This document shows, piece after piece, positions 1 to 9,629 of a DNA stretch of 64,000 nt. This stretch comes from Paenibacillus sp. 1011MAR3C5. GTDB taxonomy: Bacteria > Bacillota > Bacilli > Paenibacillales > Paenibacillaceae. The stretch is taken from assembly GCF_003591485.1 (NCBI RefSeq), contig NZ_QZCF01000003.1, forward strand, positions 310,001-374,000. Reading direction: 5' to 3'. Both the position numbers and the translations under genes were made by a program. The notes below the pieces were generated by a model. It saw only the letters and a list, made by a program, of their open reading frames with translations. It had not been told where the DNA came from and did not search any database. Position 1 is the stretch's first letter; every line of letters starts with the position of its first letter.

Positions 1-1
1 A

Positions 2-1975
2 ATGGTGTTGGACGGCAACGTTGTAGACGGTGCTGGAACTTGGGGCATTCATGCATCCGGCAATATAACAGGCTCGGCGCTGATGGGCAATACGCTGGTA
101 AGAGACGCGCGTGTCGGACCTTATCTGGATGGTGCAGCCGGACTGACGCTAGAGGAGAAGGATCATGCTTATAACTTCATGAGCAACAGCTTCTACGCCA
201 CATTAGGAGATTCTGCTGCTGCGCCATTCCATATGGAAACGGGACAATCTGCCCTTGCTGCGGCTGTGCTCGCGGCAGGGGGGCTAGACCAAGCGAAAGC
301 TGATTGGAGTATTCTCCATCCGTCTATCGCTACTGTCTCGGAAGAGGGCACTGTCACGGCGCTGCGGGGTGGTAAGACGATGCTGACCGCTGAGTTTGGC
401 GGGAAGCGCAGATACTATAGCTTAATCGTATCGGACAAGGAGGCGCCGGTTTGGGGAGAGGATGCTGCTCTTGAGGGCCGCTCCGGTGCGGCGGGCAGCG
501 TTTCACTCAGATGGCCTGCAGCAAGCGATAACTCCGGCATTGCATCCTATCGGATCGCATGGGATACAGGTTATCTTCTAGTTGTAGGCTCGAAGCAGGA
601 GGCGAGCATTACGGGCTTGCTGGGCGGAAGCCGCATGACCTTCACCGTTGAAGCCAGGGATGAGGGCGGCAACTGGACGGAGGCTGCACTGTCCGTACAG
701 GTGAGCGTACAGAGTACGCCTAATACCGGCCAGCCGGGTGCGAGTGGCGGCAATGACGATGGATTGTTGGAAGGCGACCACATCTCGACTAAACCTGACG
801 GCACAAGGGCAAGAGAGGCGAAGGTGCGCACAGAGGCATTCGTTAGAGCTCTCACGGAGTCAGTGGGCCAAGGGAGCTCGGAAGCTGTCATTTCCATGGG
901 AGCAGGAGCGGATGAAGCAGCGTTGATCATTCCAGCAGAAGCGGTCATTCGCGGCTATGCTGCAGCGCCGAATGGTGTGGTGAGCATTCGATTTGCAGAC
1001 GCCGAATATGCACTTTCGTTGGAATTGCTTAAAGGTTTGCTGCAAGAAGGCGGTTCAGTCGCTATCCGCGTCCTGATGAGAGCGGCGAGCGACTCTGAGG
1101 CGCAGCAGCTGTCAGAGAAGACAGGTATTACTCTGAAAAGCCGTCTGTATAACTTCGAGCTATTCCTGCAGGGGGAAGATGGCTCGGCTGTTCCAGTTCG
1201 AGAATTTGGAAGCAGCTTCGTTAAAAGGACAATCCCGGTTGCCGAAGGCATCTCGCCTGATTCAGCGACAGGAGTTGTGTTCGACGAAGGTTTGGGTCGG
1301 TTCCGCCATGTTCCTACTGTCTTTCGCATGAAGGAGGATGGAACGCAGGAAGCCATCATTCGCAGTGTGACGAATAGTACGTATGCTGTCATCGACGAAC
1401 CGAAAGCATTCGAGGATGTGAAGAAGCATTGGTCCAGGACGGAAGTGAATGCCATGGCCTCCCGCCTGATCGTCAATGGCATGGAAGACGGCTTGTTCTG
1501 TCCGGATGAGGCTGTGACAAGAGCGCAATTTCTGGCTATGCTGACTGCCGCGCTTGGCTTGCCGGGCAAGAAAGCCGAAGGCTTCAGCGATGTCGCAACC
1601 GGCAGCTGGTATGAACCGGCAGTAGGTGCAGCTTCGGCCTACGGACTGGTTACCGGCTATGGAGACGGGACATGGAGGCCGGACAACCGATTGACACGCG
1701 AGGAACTGGTCGTACTGCTAATGCGGGCATATCGCCTGACCGGCGCTCCTGCATCCGGGGAGACGGAGCTTGACGGCTATGCGGATCAGTCGCTAGTGTC
1801 GTCTTGGTCGGCAAAGGATATGTCGGCAGCCGCTGCACTTGGTCTAGTGGAAGGCAAGCCGGGCATGCGGCTTGATCCGAAGGGCACGGCGACTCGCGCC
1901 GAAGCAGCGGCATTAATCAGCCGGATGCTGGAGAAAAGAGGCTTCATTGGCAACGATCATTCTTCCAATTCATGA
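2..1975 (+). CDS. SLH-anchored surface protein, 5'-truncated; probable GH87-like C-terminal half
   Basis: The reading frame is already open at the window edge, so the true start lies upstream and the ATG at 2 is probably internal. Visible order: about 70 residues of beta-helix-like sequence, a Big_2-type Ig domain (about 80-145), a fibronectin type III domain (about 147-235), a beta-rich segment (about 275-455), then three SLH domains (about 467-640) with typical AVTRAQF and RLTREEL motifs. SLH domains bind pyruvylated wall polymers, so the product should be held on the cell surface. The opening VDGAGTWGIHA segment resembles [13 protein letters not shown] near the C-terminus of the next gene, which suggests a missing GH87-type catalytic domain. 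The next gene follows after 18 bp. The architecture is clear; the enzymatic role is inference. Confidence 0.8.
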   Translation: MVLDGNVVDGAGTWGIHASGNITGSALMGNTLVRDARVGPYLDGAAGLTLEEKDHAYNFMSNSFYATLGDSAAAPFHMETGQSALAAAVLAAGGLDQAKADWSILHPSIATVSEEGTVTALRGGKTMLTAEFGGKRRYYSLIVSDKEAPVWGEDAALEGRSGAAGSVSLRWPAASDNSGIASYRIAWDTGYLLVVGSKQEASITGLLGGSRMTFTVEARDEGGNWTEAALSVQVSVQSTPNTGQPGASGGNDDGLLEGDHISTKPDGTRAREAKVRTEAFVRALTESVGQGSSEAVISMGAGADEAALIIPAEAVIRGYAAAPNGVVSIRFADAEYALSLELLKGLLQEGGSVAIRVLMRAASDSEAQQLSEKTGITLKSRLYNFELFLQGEDGSAVPVREFGSSFVKRTIPVAEGISPDSATGVVFDEGLGRFRHVPTVFRMKEDGTQEAIIRSVTNSTYAVIDEPKAFEDVKKHWSRTEVNAMASRLIVNGMEDGLFCPDEAVTRAQFLAMLTAALGLPGKKAEGFSDVATGSWYEPAVGAASAYGLVTGYGDGTWRPDNRLTREELVVLLMRAYRLTGAPASGETELDGYADQSLVSSWSAKDMSAAAALGLVEGKPGMRLDPKGTATRAEAAALISRMLEKRGFIGNDHSSNS

Positions 1976-1993
1976 AAAGGATCGTGATGACCT

Positions 1994-4993
1994 ATGTCAG
2001 GCACATTCAAAACTAAACTGTCATTATTAATGGCAATCTGTATGACGCTTTCCTTAATTACATTGGCTCCCTCCGTGAATGCCGCTTCCTATGAAGCGGA
2101 AGCCGCCGCCCTCTTCGGAGGGGCGGCTGTCAACACGGAGCATGCCGGCTATTCCGGCAGCGGCTTTGTTGGCGGCTTCACAGACGGCAATAAAGGCAGT
2201 GCCGCCGTCCAGTTCACCGTGATGGCAGCAGCGTCAGGTTCACACCAGATTGCCTTGCGTTATGCGAACGGCACGGGAAGCGCCAAGACGCTCAGTCTGT
2301 ATGTGAATGGCACGAAGCTTAAGCAAATTTCGTTGCCTGCTACTTCGAGCTGGAGTTTATGGACAATTGCGACCGAAACGGTTCCGCTTCAAGCAGGAAG
2401 CAATACGATCCGCTATCAGTTTGACTCTAGCGACACCGGCAATGTGAATTTGGACAAAATCGACGTGAATGCCTCGGGACCGCCTGGCGGCAATACGTAT
2501 GAAGCGGAGCTTGCGGCCTTAACCGGCGGAGCCGTCGTATCTGCTGAGCATGCCGGTTATTCCGGCAGCGGCTTTGTCGGCGGATTCACGGACGGCAATA
2601 AAGGCAGTGCTGCCGTACAGTTTACGGTTCAGGCTGGCGCAGCAGGCCCATACAGCGTTGCACTCCGCTATGCGAACGGCACGGGAAGTACGAAAACTTT
2701 AAGCCTGTACGTGAACGGCGTCAAGTCCAAGCAGTTATCGCTCGCAGCAAGCTCGGGTTGGAATGCCTGGGCAACGGCGACGGAGCAGATCACGCTGAAT
2801 GCGGGCGCAAATACGATACGCTATCAGTTCGATACAAGCGATTCCGGCAATGTGAATTTGGATAAAATCGATGTCAGCGGGGGCGTGGTTCCGTCCCCGA
2901 CACCAACACCAACGCCGACACCAACGCCGACACCAACGGCAACGTCGACACCAACGCCGACACCAACGCCGACACCAACGCCGACACCAACACCAACGCC
3001 AACCCCATCGCCGGGGACAGGCTACACGTATGAGGCGGAGGATCAATTCATATCCGGCAGTGTGACCAAAGCGGCGAATTATGTCCAGAGCTTTACCGGC
3101 GTCGGCGCCCGAGTGATTTTCACTGTGAATCAGGGTGCATCCGGCGAGACGGAGGTCACGCTTCGCTACGGAAACGGAACAGGCGGCAACCGAACGCTTA
3201 ATATTTATGTGAATGGTCTGCTAGCCAAGACAACTACGCTTGCTTCAACAGGCGGCTCGACCGCTTGGGGAACCAAGACGGAGACGCTGAATTTGCGCCG
3301 TGGGCTGAACACAATATCCTATCAATATGATAATGGGAACAGCGGGGGCGTAGGGATTGATGCCTTGACTGTAGCAGAAGCAACGCCGCTTGCGAGCCGT
3401 GGAGCTACTGTCCCATATCAGGAGCTTGAGGCGGAAGACGGTGTGACCAATGCTCAGGTGCTGTCGCCAAGCAGGCAATATTTGACCGTGGAATCGGAGT
3501 CTTCCGGGCGCCGAGCAGTCAAGCTGACCCAGACTGGACATTATGTGCAGTGGACAGCGCCAAAGGCAGCTAATTCGATCGTAATCCGCTACAGCATGCC
3601 GGATGCGCCGGGAGGCGGAGGCACAAGCGGGACGCTCAGCTTGTATGTGAACGGAACGAAGTCTGGAACGCTTGCCTTATCGTCCCGTTATGCCTGGACC
3701 TACGGAGAGTATCCATACCACGATAACCCATCGGGCGGCGAAGGACATCGCTTCTATGACGAGAGCCGCTTCCTGACAGCAGCTATTCCTGCGGGCGCTA
3801 CCGTTAGGCTTCAGAAGGATGCAGGTGATACGGCTGCTTATTATACGATCGACCTCATTAATCTGGAGGAGGCAGAAGTGGCTTACTCCATGCCGGCGAA
3901 CTTTGTGAGCATTACAAGCTTCGGCGCGGTAGCGGGAGATAATGGCGATGACACGCAAGCGATTCGCGACGCGATTCAGAATGCCAAATCAACAGGCAAA
4001 GCCGGCGTCTGGATTCCAGCGGGTGTCTTCCGCATGAACGATCGGGTGAACGTCAGCGGCGTCCAAATACGCGGAGCGGGCATGTGGCATACCACGCTTC
4101 AGGGCACAGGCGGCAAGGGCGGCTTCTACGGAGTCGGAGGCGATGTCACCATCGCTGATCTCGCGATTTTCGGAGATTCTCTCAATCGCAATGATGGGGC
4201 TGACCATGCCGCATTCGAAGGCAACTTCGGCACGGGCTCGCTCATCCAGAACGTATGGGTCGAGCATATGAAAGTCGGCATCTGGCTTCAATCCGGTACA
4301 GACGGGCTGTATATGGCGGGCGGCCGAATCCGCAATACATGGGCAGACGGCGTGAACTTCCATGGCGGCGTTAAAAATACGACGGTCAGCCATTTCAGCG
4401 TACGGAATACGGGAGACGATGCTTTTGCGATGTGGTCGGACGGTATCCCGAACGAAAACAGCATGTTCCGATACAATACGGCGCAGGTGCCTGTCCTGGC
4501 GAATGCCTACGCGATCTACGGGGGCAAGGACAATAAGGTATGGGACAATATCGGCTCCGATACGGTAACAGCATCTGCCGGCATTGTCATCAGCACCAGA
4601 TTTAACGCTATCCCGTTCAGCGGCACGACGGAAGTACGGCGCAATACACTGAATCGGACAGGAGGCTGGGAGCGCAATTGGAACTTAAGCTTCGGCGGAC
4701 TATGGATCTATGCGGAGAATCAGAGCATTACGTCGCCGATTGTCATCGACCAGTTGCAGCTAAACAGCAGCACCTATGAGGGCATTAAGCTGAGCTATAA
4801 TCAGACCATCACGAACCTATCGGTCAGCAATGTCAGCATCGACGGAGCGGGAACGTACGGGCTCGTCTTTGACAGGGTGAGCGGATCCGGGGCTTTCAGC
4901 AATGTAACCGTGACAGGAGCGGCATCGGGCGGGTTGTCGAATCCGAACAATCAATATACGATTATCCGCGGCAGCGGCAACTCGGGCTGGTAG
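1994..4993 (+). CDS. Secreted modular GH87 alpha-1,3-glucanase (mycodextranase family)
   Basis: A 999-residue exported enzyme predicted to hydrolyse alpha-1,3-glucan. Residues 1-30 form a signal peptide with an Ala-X-Ala end. Two nearly identical CBM35/CBM6-type modules follow (about 31-158 and 167-295), then a Thr-Pro linker (about 298-338), a third such module (about 342-465), a further beta module (about 475-630), and a right-handed beta-helix catalytic domain (about 640-999). The Asp in ADGVNF (D785) and the Asp pair in NTGDDAF (D808, D809) reproduce the spacing of the three catalytic aspartates known in GH87 alpha-1,3-glucanases. The ribosome binding site is weak and far from this ATG, so co-translation with the upstream gene is plausible. 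No SLH domain is present, so it is probably released. Confidence 0.85.
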   Translation: MSGTFKTKLSLLMAICMTLSLITLAPSVNAASYEAEAAALFGGAAVNTEHAGYSGSGFVGGFTDGNKGSAAVQFTVMAAASGSHQIALRYANGTGSAKTLSLYVNGTKLKQISLPATSSWSLWTIATETVPLQAGSNTIRYQFDSSDTGNVNLDKIDVNASGPPGGNTYEAELAALTGGAVVSAEHAGYSGSGFVGGFTDGNKGSAAVQFTVQAGAAGPYSVALRYANGTGSTKTLSLYVNGVKSKQLSLAASSGWNAWATATEQITLNAGANTIRYQFDTSDSGNVNLDKIDVSGGVVPSPTPTPTPTPTPTPTATSTPTPTPTPTPTPTPTPTPTPSPGTGYTYEAEDQFISGSVTKAANYVQSFTGVGARVIFTVNQGASGETEVTLRYGNGTGGNRTLNIYVNGLLAKTTTLASTGGSTAWGTKTETLNLRRGLNTISYQYDNGNSGGVGIDALTVAEATPLASRGATVPYQELEAEDGVTNAQVLSPSRQYLTVESESSGRRAVKLTQTGHYVQWTAPKAANSIVIRYSMPDAPGGGGTSGTLSLYVNGTKSGTLALSSRYAWTYGEYPYHDNPSGGEGHRFYDESRFLTAAIPAGATVRLQKDAGDTAAYYTIDLINLEEAEVAYSMPANFVSITSFGAVAGDNGDDTQAIRDAIQNAKSTGKAGVWIPAGVFRMNDRVNVSGVQIRGAGMWHTTLQGTGGKGGFYGVGGDVTIADLAIFGDSLNRNDGADHAAFEGNFGTGSLIQNVWVEHMKVGIWLQSGTDGLYMAGGRIRNTWADGVNFHGGVKNTTVSHFSVRNTGDDAFAMWSDGIPNENSMFRYNTAQVPVLANAYAIYGGKDNKVWDNIGSDTVTASAGIVISTRFNAIPFSGTTEVRRNTLNRTGGWERNWNLSFGGLWIYAENQSITSPIVIDQLQLNSSTYEGIKLSYNQTITNLSVSNVSIDGAGTYGLVFDRVSGSGAFSNVTVTGAASGGLSNPNNQYTIIRGSGNSGW
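2897..3010 (+). repeat. Thr-Pro linker microsatellite
   Basis: The linker is encoded by repeats of a 6/12-bp unit of the kind ccaacgccgaca, with few variants. It encodes a flexible Thr-Pro hinge between carbohydrate-binding modules. Such tracts change length easily by replication slippage, so linker length may vary between strains. Confidence 0.85.
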
Positions 4994-5058
4994 ACTTTGA
5001 GTCCTAAGCCTGTAAGGAAAGCTGAGCGGGCGTGAGCCCGCATCATGCAGCGAGATGA

Positions 5059-5097
5059 GGAATGGACCGGGTTTGGAGAGCCGGTTCATTCCTTTTT
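5059..5097 (+). terminator. Rho-independent terminator of the glucanase gene
   Basis: A 12-bp stem (GGAATGGACCGG pairing with CCGGTTCATTCC, one wobble) is followed by a T-run. It lies about 65 bp after the glucanase stop codon. Confidence 0.85.
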
Positions 5098-5141
5098 CAA
5101 TATTTCCCAAGAATAGGTTTTCAGAGCGGCGTTCGATAAGC

Positions 5142-5162
5142 TATAATGTGATAAAACGTTTA
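5142..5162 (+). promoter_or_regulatory. -10 element and LacI-type operator upstream of the LacI gene
   Basis: A perfect TATAAT at 5142-5147 is followed at 5151-5162 by a CG-centred palindrome with core AAACGTTT, typical of LacI/GalR family operators. Its position just downstream of the -10 suggests autoregulation by the gene at 5208. No good -35 was seen. Confidence 0.5.
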
Positions 5163-5207
5163 GGCAAGTCATGAACGGAACGTACGGGAAAGGGAGCATC
5201 AGAGGAA

Positions 5208-6242
5208 ATGAAACCGGATATCAATATTGTGGATGTAGCTCAGGCTGCAGGCGTATCCATTGCCACTGTATCTAATGTGATGAACGGCAAGGGCCGGGTA
5301 TCCGTCGCCACCAGGCAAAAGATTGAGAAAATCATCGCGGAGCTGGGCTATTCGCCGAACTTGACGGCCCGCAACTTGAAGACGAAGCGAAGCGATCTGA
5401 TTGGACTGGTCGTGCCGACGATGCAGCCTGGCCGCTTACAGGACAACCCGTTCTATTGGGATCTGCTGGCTGGGGTAGAAGAAGGCGCCCGCGATCGGAA
5501 GTTTCATATTATATTGGCCGGGATCGATGAGAGCACAGAGACGTTTTCCTTTGTGAAGGAGCGGCGTCTTGACGGGGTGATTGTCGTAGGTGCGAATGAA
5601 GGCTCGCAAGCAGTCGACCGTGTACTGGAGATGGGGCTGCCTGCAGTATTCATCGACAGCTATCTGGCTGACCCCAAGCTGCTGCAAGTGTATCTGGAAG
5701 ACCGGAAGGGCAGCTGCCGGGCGACTCGCTACCTGATCGAGCAGGGCCATCGGCGCATTGCACTGCTGATCGGCGATATTCCGCTGGAGCGTATAGCGTA
5801 TTACGGCGTTCTCTATGAGCGCTGGCTCGGCTATCGGGATGCACTGGATGAAGCGGGCATTGCCTATGATCCTAAGCTGATGATTAAGCTCCCGACCTCA
5901 CTGGAGGGAGGCTATCAGGCTGCGGACCGTTTGACAGAAATGGGGGATGTAACGGCTATCTTCTCGTTCTCAGATGTCAGCGCGATGGGGCTGCTGAAGC
6001 GATTGCGAGAGCTTGGCAAGGGGGTGCCGAGAGATTATTCGGTCGTCGGCTTCGATAATCTCTTTATGTCGAACTATACATCGCCGTCGCTAACGACCGT
6101 CGCTCAAAACATTTTGGAGAAGGGCCAAGAGGCAGTCCGGATGCTGCTGGACCAAATCGACGGCAACCCAATCGTGAAGAGGCAGGTTGCACTGCCTGTC
6201 GAACTGATCGTCAGGGAAACGACAGGGGCTCCTCCGGTGTGA
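5208..6242 (+). CDS. LacI/GalR family transcriptional regulator
   Basis: A 344-residue repressor-type regulator. The N-terminal helix-turn-helix (about residues 6-30, AGVSIATVSNVMNGKG) and hinge are followed by a periplasmic-binding-protein-like sensor domain (about 62-338). The ligand is probably a sugar or related metabolite but cannot be read from the sequence. It follows the glucanase terminator, so it is a separate unit. A CG-centred palindrome at 5151-5162 could be its own operator. Control of the adjacent glucanase genes is possible but only inferred from position. Confidence 0.85.
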   Translation: MKPDINIVDVAQAAGVSIATVSNVMNGKGRVSVATRQKIEKIIAELGYSPNLTARNLKTKRSDLIGLVVPTMQPGRLQDNPFYWDLLAGVEEGARDRKFHIILAGIDESTETFSFVKERRLDGVIVVGANEGSQAVDRVLEMGLPAVFIDSYLADPKLLQVYLEDRKGSCRATRYLIEQGHRRIALLIGDIPLERIAYYGVLYERWLGYRDALDEAGIAYDPKLMIKLPTSLEGGYQAADRLTEMGDVTAIFSFSDVSAMGLLKRLRELGKGVPRDYSVVGFDNLFMSNYTSPSLTTVAQNILEKGQEAVRMLLDQIDGNPIVKRQVALPVELIVRETTGAPPV

Positions 6243-6278
6243 AGCAGCCGGAATATCAGACCACAAATGATGTTATGC

Positions 6279-6326
6279 AAAAAGATCGCAGATAACGCCG
6301 ATGTGAGGCGCATTCTGCGATCTTTT
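6279..6326. terminator. Bidirectional terminator between convergent genes
   Basis: AAAAGATCGCAG pairs with CTGCGATCTTTT, giving T-runs on both strands. It sits between the plus-strand LacI gene and the minus-strand exonuclease gene. Confidence 0.85.
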
Positions 6327-6352
6327 ACGTATATCCCAGTCTGATTATTCGG

Positions 6353-7243
6353 TTATAGCTTCTCGGAATCTGTAATTTCATTATTGGCATCTGATGGTAT
6401 ATCCTGCGCCGATGTATGGTCTTCGGACGCATTAGGCTCAGATGGTAGTGTGGCTTTGGCCTTTACCGGTTTCTTCTCGGGCAGCGGCTTGCTCGCTTGT
6501 TTATCCAGTTCTGCCTGGAAGTAGCTCTTCATCTCCGCTTCCTTGCGCGGGTCATCCAGCTTTACTTTGTCCTTCAGCACGTGCTGGGCGAACGACTCCC
6601 ATGTCGGCTCCAGCTTCTGGGAACGGAGCAGCCGGATTGCATTTTTCACCAGCCTGCGTTCCTTGGCGTTTGTGTACAAATCCTTGTAATACTGCGTATA
6701 GCTGAAGTCCAACTGTCCATATATGCTGCGGAAGATATCGGCCGTCATGCGGGCATCGTCCAGCGCCCGGTGCGCTGAACCGTCTGAAGACAGGCCCAGC
6801 TCGGTCAAGGCGGCTTCCACACTGACATCGTTGGTTAGGCCTTTTACACGTATATAGCCTTTCAATAAATCATAATAGGGGATGGCGAGCCAGTAGGCAT
6901 CGTCCATCTTATGCATGCGAGTATCAAGCACAATCCGCTTCAAGTCTTCTCCGCCCCATGTGACGAGCACCGGCTGCTCGCTTTTGCCGAGCCATGCCAG
7001 GAATTCGCGGATGACCTTCGGAAATCCAGCTGCGGAATTAATGGACTCTTGCGGAATGCCCGTCTTTTTCTGAATAAAGGAGTTCAGCTTCGGAAAGTAA
7101 ACCGGCTTAATAAATGCGGTAAATTCGTCTATAGGTTGAAGAGCGGCGTTCAGACGCACAGCCCCGATCTCGATAACTTCCATGGGCAGATCGCTGGCGA
7201 ATTTGCGCCCGTTAAATTCAATGTCCAACACGATGTAATCCAA
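6353..7243 (-). CDS. DEDDh-type 3'-5' exonuclease (DnaQ/KapD-like)
   Basis: A 296-residue protein with an N-terminal exonuclease domain (about 1-175). The Exo I motif DIEFN supplies the first Asp/Glu pair, and the HRALDDARMT segment supplies the His and last Asp of the DEDDh catalytic set. Two-metal-ion 3'-5' cleavage of DNA or RNA is expected. The last 80 residues are Lys/Glu/Pro-rich and probably disordered. The start is TTG, supported by GGAGGT seven bases upstream. KapD, a sporulation-related exonuclease of Bacillus, and Eri1-type exoribonucleases are the nearest known types. Its substrate is unknown. Confidence 0.8.
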   Translation of the reverse strand: MDYIVLDIEFNGRKFASDLPMEVIEIGAVRLNAALQPIDEFTAFIKPVYFPKLNSFIQKKTGIPQESINSAAGFPKVIREFLAWLGKSEQPVLVTWGGEDLKRIVLDTRMHKMDDAYWLAIPYYDLLKGYIRVKGLTNDVSVEAALTELGLSSDGSAHRALDDARMTADIFRSIYGQLDFSYTQYYKDLYTNAKERRLVKNAIRLLRSQKLEPTWESFAQHVLKDKVKLDDPRKEAEMKSYFQAELDKQASKPLPEKKPVKAKATLPSEPNASEDHTSAQDIPSDANNEITDSEKL

Positions 7244-7417
7244 TTCGATAACCTCCGGTTAATGGCGTGCATTATACATTCTAGCAGATTTGCGCCGTGA
7301 ATGCGTAGCAGCGGATCGCAATGTGACAGTATTGTAATTTCAATGGCTATTGAAATCGTATATACTAGGAACGGTAGAAAGCTTAAGAGACAGAGAGTGG
7401 AGGCAGCGAAAAAGCAT

Positions 7418-8230
7418 ATGGAACAGTTTATTTTGTGGCTGAAGTATTTGGTGCTGGGCGCGGTTCAAGGCTTCACGGAGCCGATTCCGGTCTCGTCGAG
7501 CGGACATGTCATCATTGCCCGTGAGTTGATGGGAATGGAGCAAGAAGGTCTTTCATTTGAAGTATTCCTGAACACGGCTTCGTTAATCGCGATTTTATTC
7601 ATCTATAGGGCGATGATCGGGCGGTTGATCGTAAACGGATACCGTTTCATTCGTACCCGCAAGGCGGAGTACAAGTCGGACTTTATGTTTATCGTTTATG
7701 TGGTGCTTGGCACCATCCCGGCAGGCTTGATTGGCTTCTTGTTCCAAGAAGACATTGAGCGCATCTTCTCGCATGCAAAGATGGTAGCGATATCGCTGCT
7801 TGTGACGGGTGTTGCCTTATGGCTGATCCGTAACCTGAGAGGGAAGAAGCGCGATGGCGATCTGAGCACGAAGGACGCCTTGATCGTCGGTTTGGCTCAG
7901 GCTGTAGCACTCATTCCGGGCATCAGCAGATCAGGCTCGACCGTTATCGCATCCATTGCGGTAGGCATGAGACAGGAGACGGCACTCAGATTCTCCTTTA
8001 TGCTGTATATTCCGATTAGTCTTGGCGGTGTCGTATTGGGGCTGAAGGACTTCTCCAGCGATCCGATCTCGTCGTCGATGATCGGCCCTTACGCAATTGC
8101 CTTCCTAGCTACGCTCGTACTTACGTATTTTGCAATGAAATGGCTGATGAACATCATGGAGAGAGGCAACTTGAAATATTTCGCCTATTATTGCTTCGTG
8201 GCAGGTATTTTGTTGCTTCTATTCCTCTAA
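7418..8230 (+). CDS. uppP: Undecaprenyl-diphosphatase (UppP/BacA family)
   Basis: A 270-residue polytopic membrane enzyme that dephosphorylates undecaprenyl pyrophosphate and so recycles the lipid carrier for peptidoglycan and other wall polymers. It can confer bacitracin tolerance. The two family signatures are present: EPIPVSSSGH (about 21-30) and PGISRSGST. I chose the ATG at 7418 because the product then begins like other family members. The GGAGG at 7399 is rather far (14 bases), and an in-frame GTG at 7397 is an alternative. The stop overlaps the start of the next gene (TAATG). Confidence 0.9.
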   Translation: MEQFILWLKYLVLGAVQGFTEPIPVSSSGHVIIARELMGMEQEGLSFEVFLNTASLIAILFIYRAMIGRLIVNGYRFIRTRKAEYKSDFMFIVYVVLGTIPAGLIGFLFQEDIERIFSHAKMVAISLLVTGVALWLIRNLRGKKRDGDLSTKDALIVGLAQAVALIPGISRSGSTVIASIAVGMRQETALRFSFMLYIPISLGGVVLGLKDFSSDPISSSMIGPYAIAFLATLVLTYFAMKWLMNIMERGNLKYFAYYCFVAGILLLLFL

Positions 8231-9411
8231 TGAATAGATCCTACAACATCATTAAGGCGTTCAATTTTTTCATCTATGGCGCTCTGTCGGTATACAGCAC
8301 GTTTTTCGCCCTCTATTTGCAGAAGATCGGCTGGTCGACGCTGGAGATTGGCGCGCTGCTGGCAGGAGGCCCTATCGTGTCGATTGTCGCCAATCCGTTA
8401 TGGGGCTACTTAAGCGACCGATTCCGCAATATTCGCCTCGTCATCCTTATTATGATGGCTGGCGCAACGGTCATTATGCAAATTGTATTTTTGGCACAGT
8501 CTGATACCGTTATTTATACGGCAATGCTGTTTTTCTTTTTCTTCCAAATGCCAATGTTCTCGCAAAGCAACAGCTTGATTCTGAATGCGATTGAGGGGAC
8601 GAAGTACAAATTTGGCTCCTTCCGGCTATGGGGCTCGATGGGCTGGGCCGTTCTGGCGGCAGCATCCGGTCCCATCATCGGGCAGATCGGCATCGAGCGG
8701 CTATGGATTTTGTATACGGCAATGATGCTAATGTCGATTCTGTTCGCGTTCGGCTTGCCGAAGGGAGAATCCAAGGTTGCGGTCAAGTCGGAGAAAACGA
8801 ATTATCGTTCGATTTTTGCGAACAAGGCGTTTCTGCTTTTCTTGCTGCTCGGCCTTGTCTTGTCGATTCCCAATTCAATGAATCAGACCTTCATCGCGCT
8901 GTACATCGCCGAGCTTGGCGGACAGGCGGATATGATTGGATGGGCGGCGTTTTTCTCATCGATCTTTGAAATTCCGGTGTTTTTGCTGCTGGACCGCTAC
9001 TTGAAGCGCAATACCAAAACGATGATGTTTTGCATGATCTTCGTCAGCGTGTTGTTCACGCTAAGATGGGCGCTGATGGCAGGAGCGGATAGCGGGTTGC
9101 AAATCATATTCGTTCAATTGCTGCACTGCGTCACATTCGGCGGCTTCTACTATATTGGTACGCAGCTTACGGCGCTGCTTGTGCCGGCGCAATACCGCGC
9201 CTCGGGACAAGCGGTATACGCGCTAATCTACGGCGGCGTATCCGGCATGGCGGCAGGCATCATCGGCGGCTGGCTGTTCCAAAACATGGGGGCGCAATCG
9301 ATGTACGTCTCTGGCGCAATTATGGCATTGATCGGCGTTGCTGGATTTGCCGCGCTTTATGGCATGGTGCGCCGATCGGGCGCTGCTGTGGACGGAGCGT
9401 CGGCAGGGTAA
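8230..9411 (+). CDS. MFS transporter (MFS_1_like type)
   Basis: A 393-residue protein with about 12 hydrophobic helices. The loop GYLSDRFRNIR after helix 2 is the MFS motif A region. It is most like the MFS_1_like group that contains sugar and aromatic-acid symporters such as HcaT. The ATG overlaps the uppP stop codon, so the two are translationally coupled. The substrate is not known. Coupling to uppP could be chance or could point to export related to envelope stress. Confidence 0.8.
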   Translation: MNRSYNIIKAFNFFIYGALSVYSTFFALYLQKIGWSTLEIGALLAGGPIVSIVANPLWGYLSDRFRNIRLVILIMMAGATVIMQIVFLAQSDTVIYTAMLFFFFFQMPMFSQSNSLILNAIEGTKYKFGSFRLWGSMGWAVLAAASGPIIGQIGIERLWILYTAMMLMSILFAFGLPKGESKVAVKSEKTNYRSIFANKAFLLFLLLGLVLSIPNSMNQTFIALYIAELGGQADMIGWAAFFSSIFEIPVFLLLDRYLKRNTKTMMFCMIFVSVLFTLRWALMAGADSGLQIIFVQLLHCVTFGGFYYIGTQLTALLVPAQYRASGQAVYALIYGGVSGMAAGIIGGWLFQNMGAQSMYVSGAIMALIGVAGFAALYGMVRRSGAAVDGASAG

Positions 9412-9420
9412 TAGGTATGG

Positions 9421-9463
9421 AAAGAAGCTCGTCTCTCCCGGTATGGGAGCGGCGAGCTTCTTT
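9421..9463. terminator. Terminator after the uppP-MFS operon
   Basis: AAAGAAGCTCG pairs with CGAGCTTCTTT, with an inner TCTCCC/GGGAG stem. T-rich ends occur on both strands. Confidence 0.8.
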
Positions 9464-9629
9464 GATTGGAATAGTATTGCCTTTCGGATACGTACATGAT
9501 AATCGGACACCCGGAGCTTTGCATGGCGTAATTGGCGCAATGGGGCATGAACCTGGCCGGGTGGACTAGACTATCTATCGTCAACGAAGCATTTGAACAT
9601 CCTTGGGAGAATGCCAGCCGGTGTCCCTC

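Noticed and set aside
5142..5162. cre site for CcpA
   Set aside because: The palindrome is CG-centred but does not match the cre consensus; an operator for the adjacent LacI protein is more likely.
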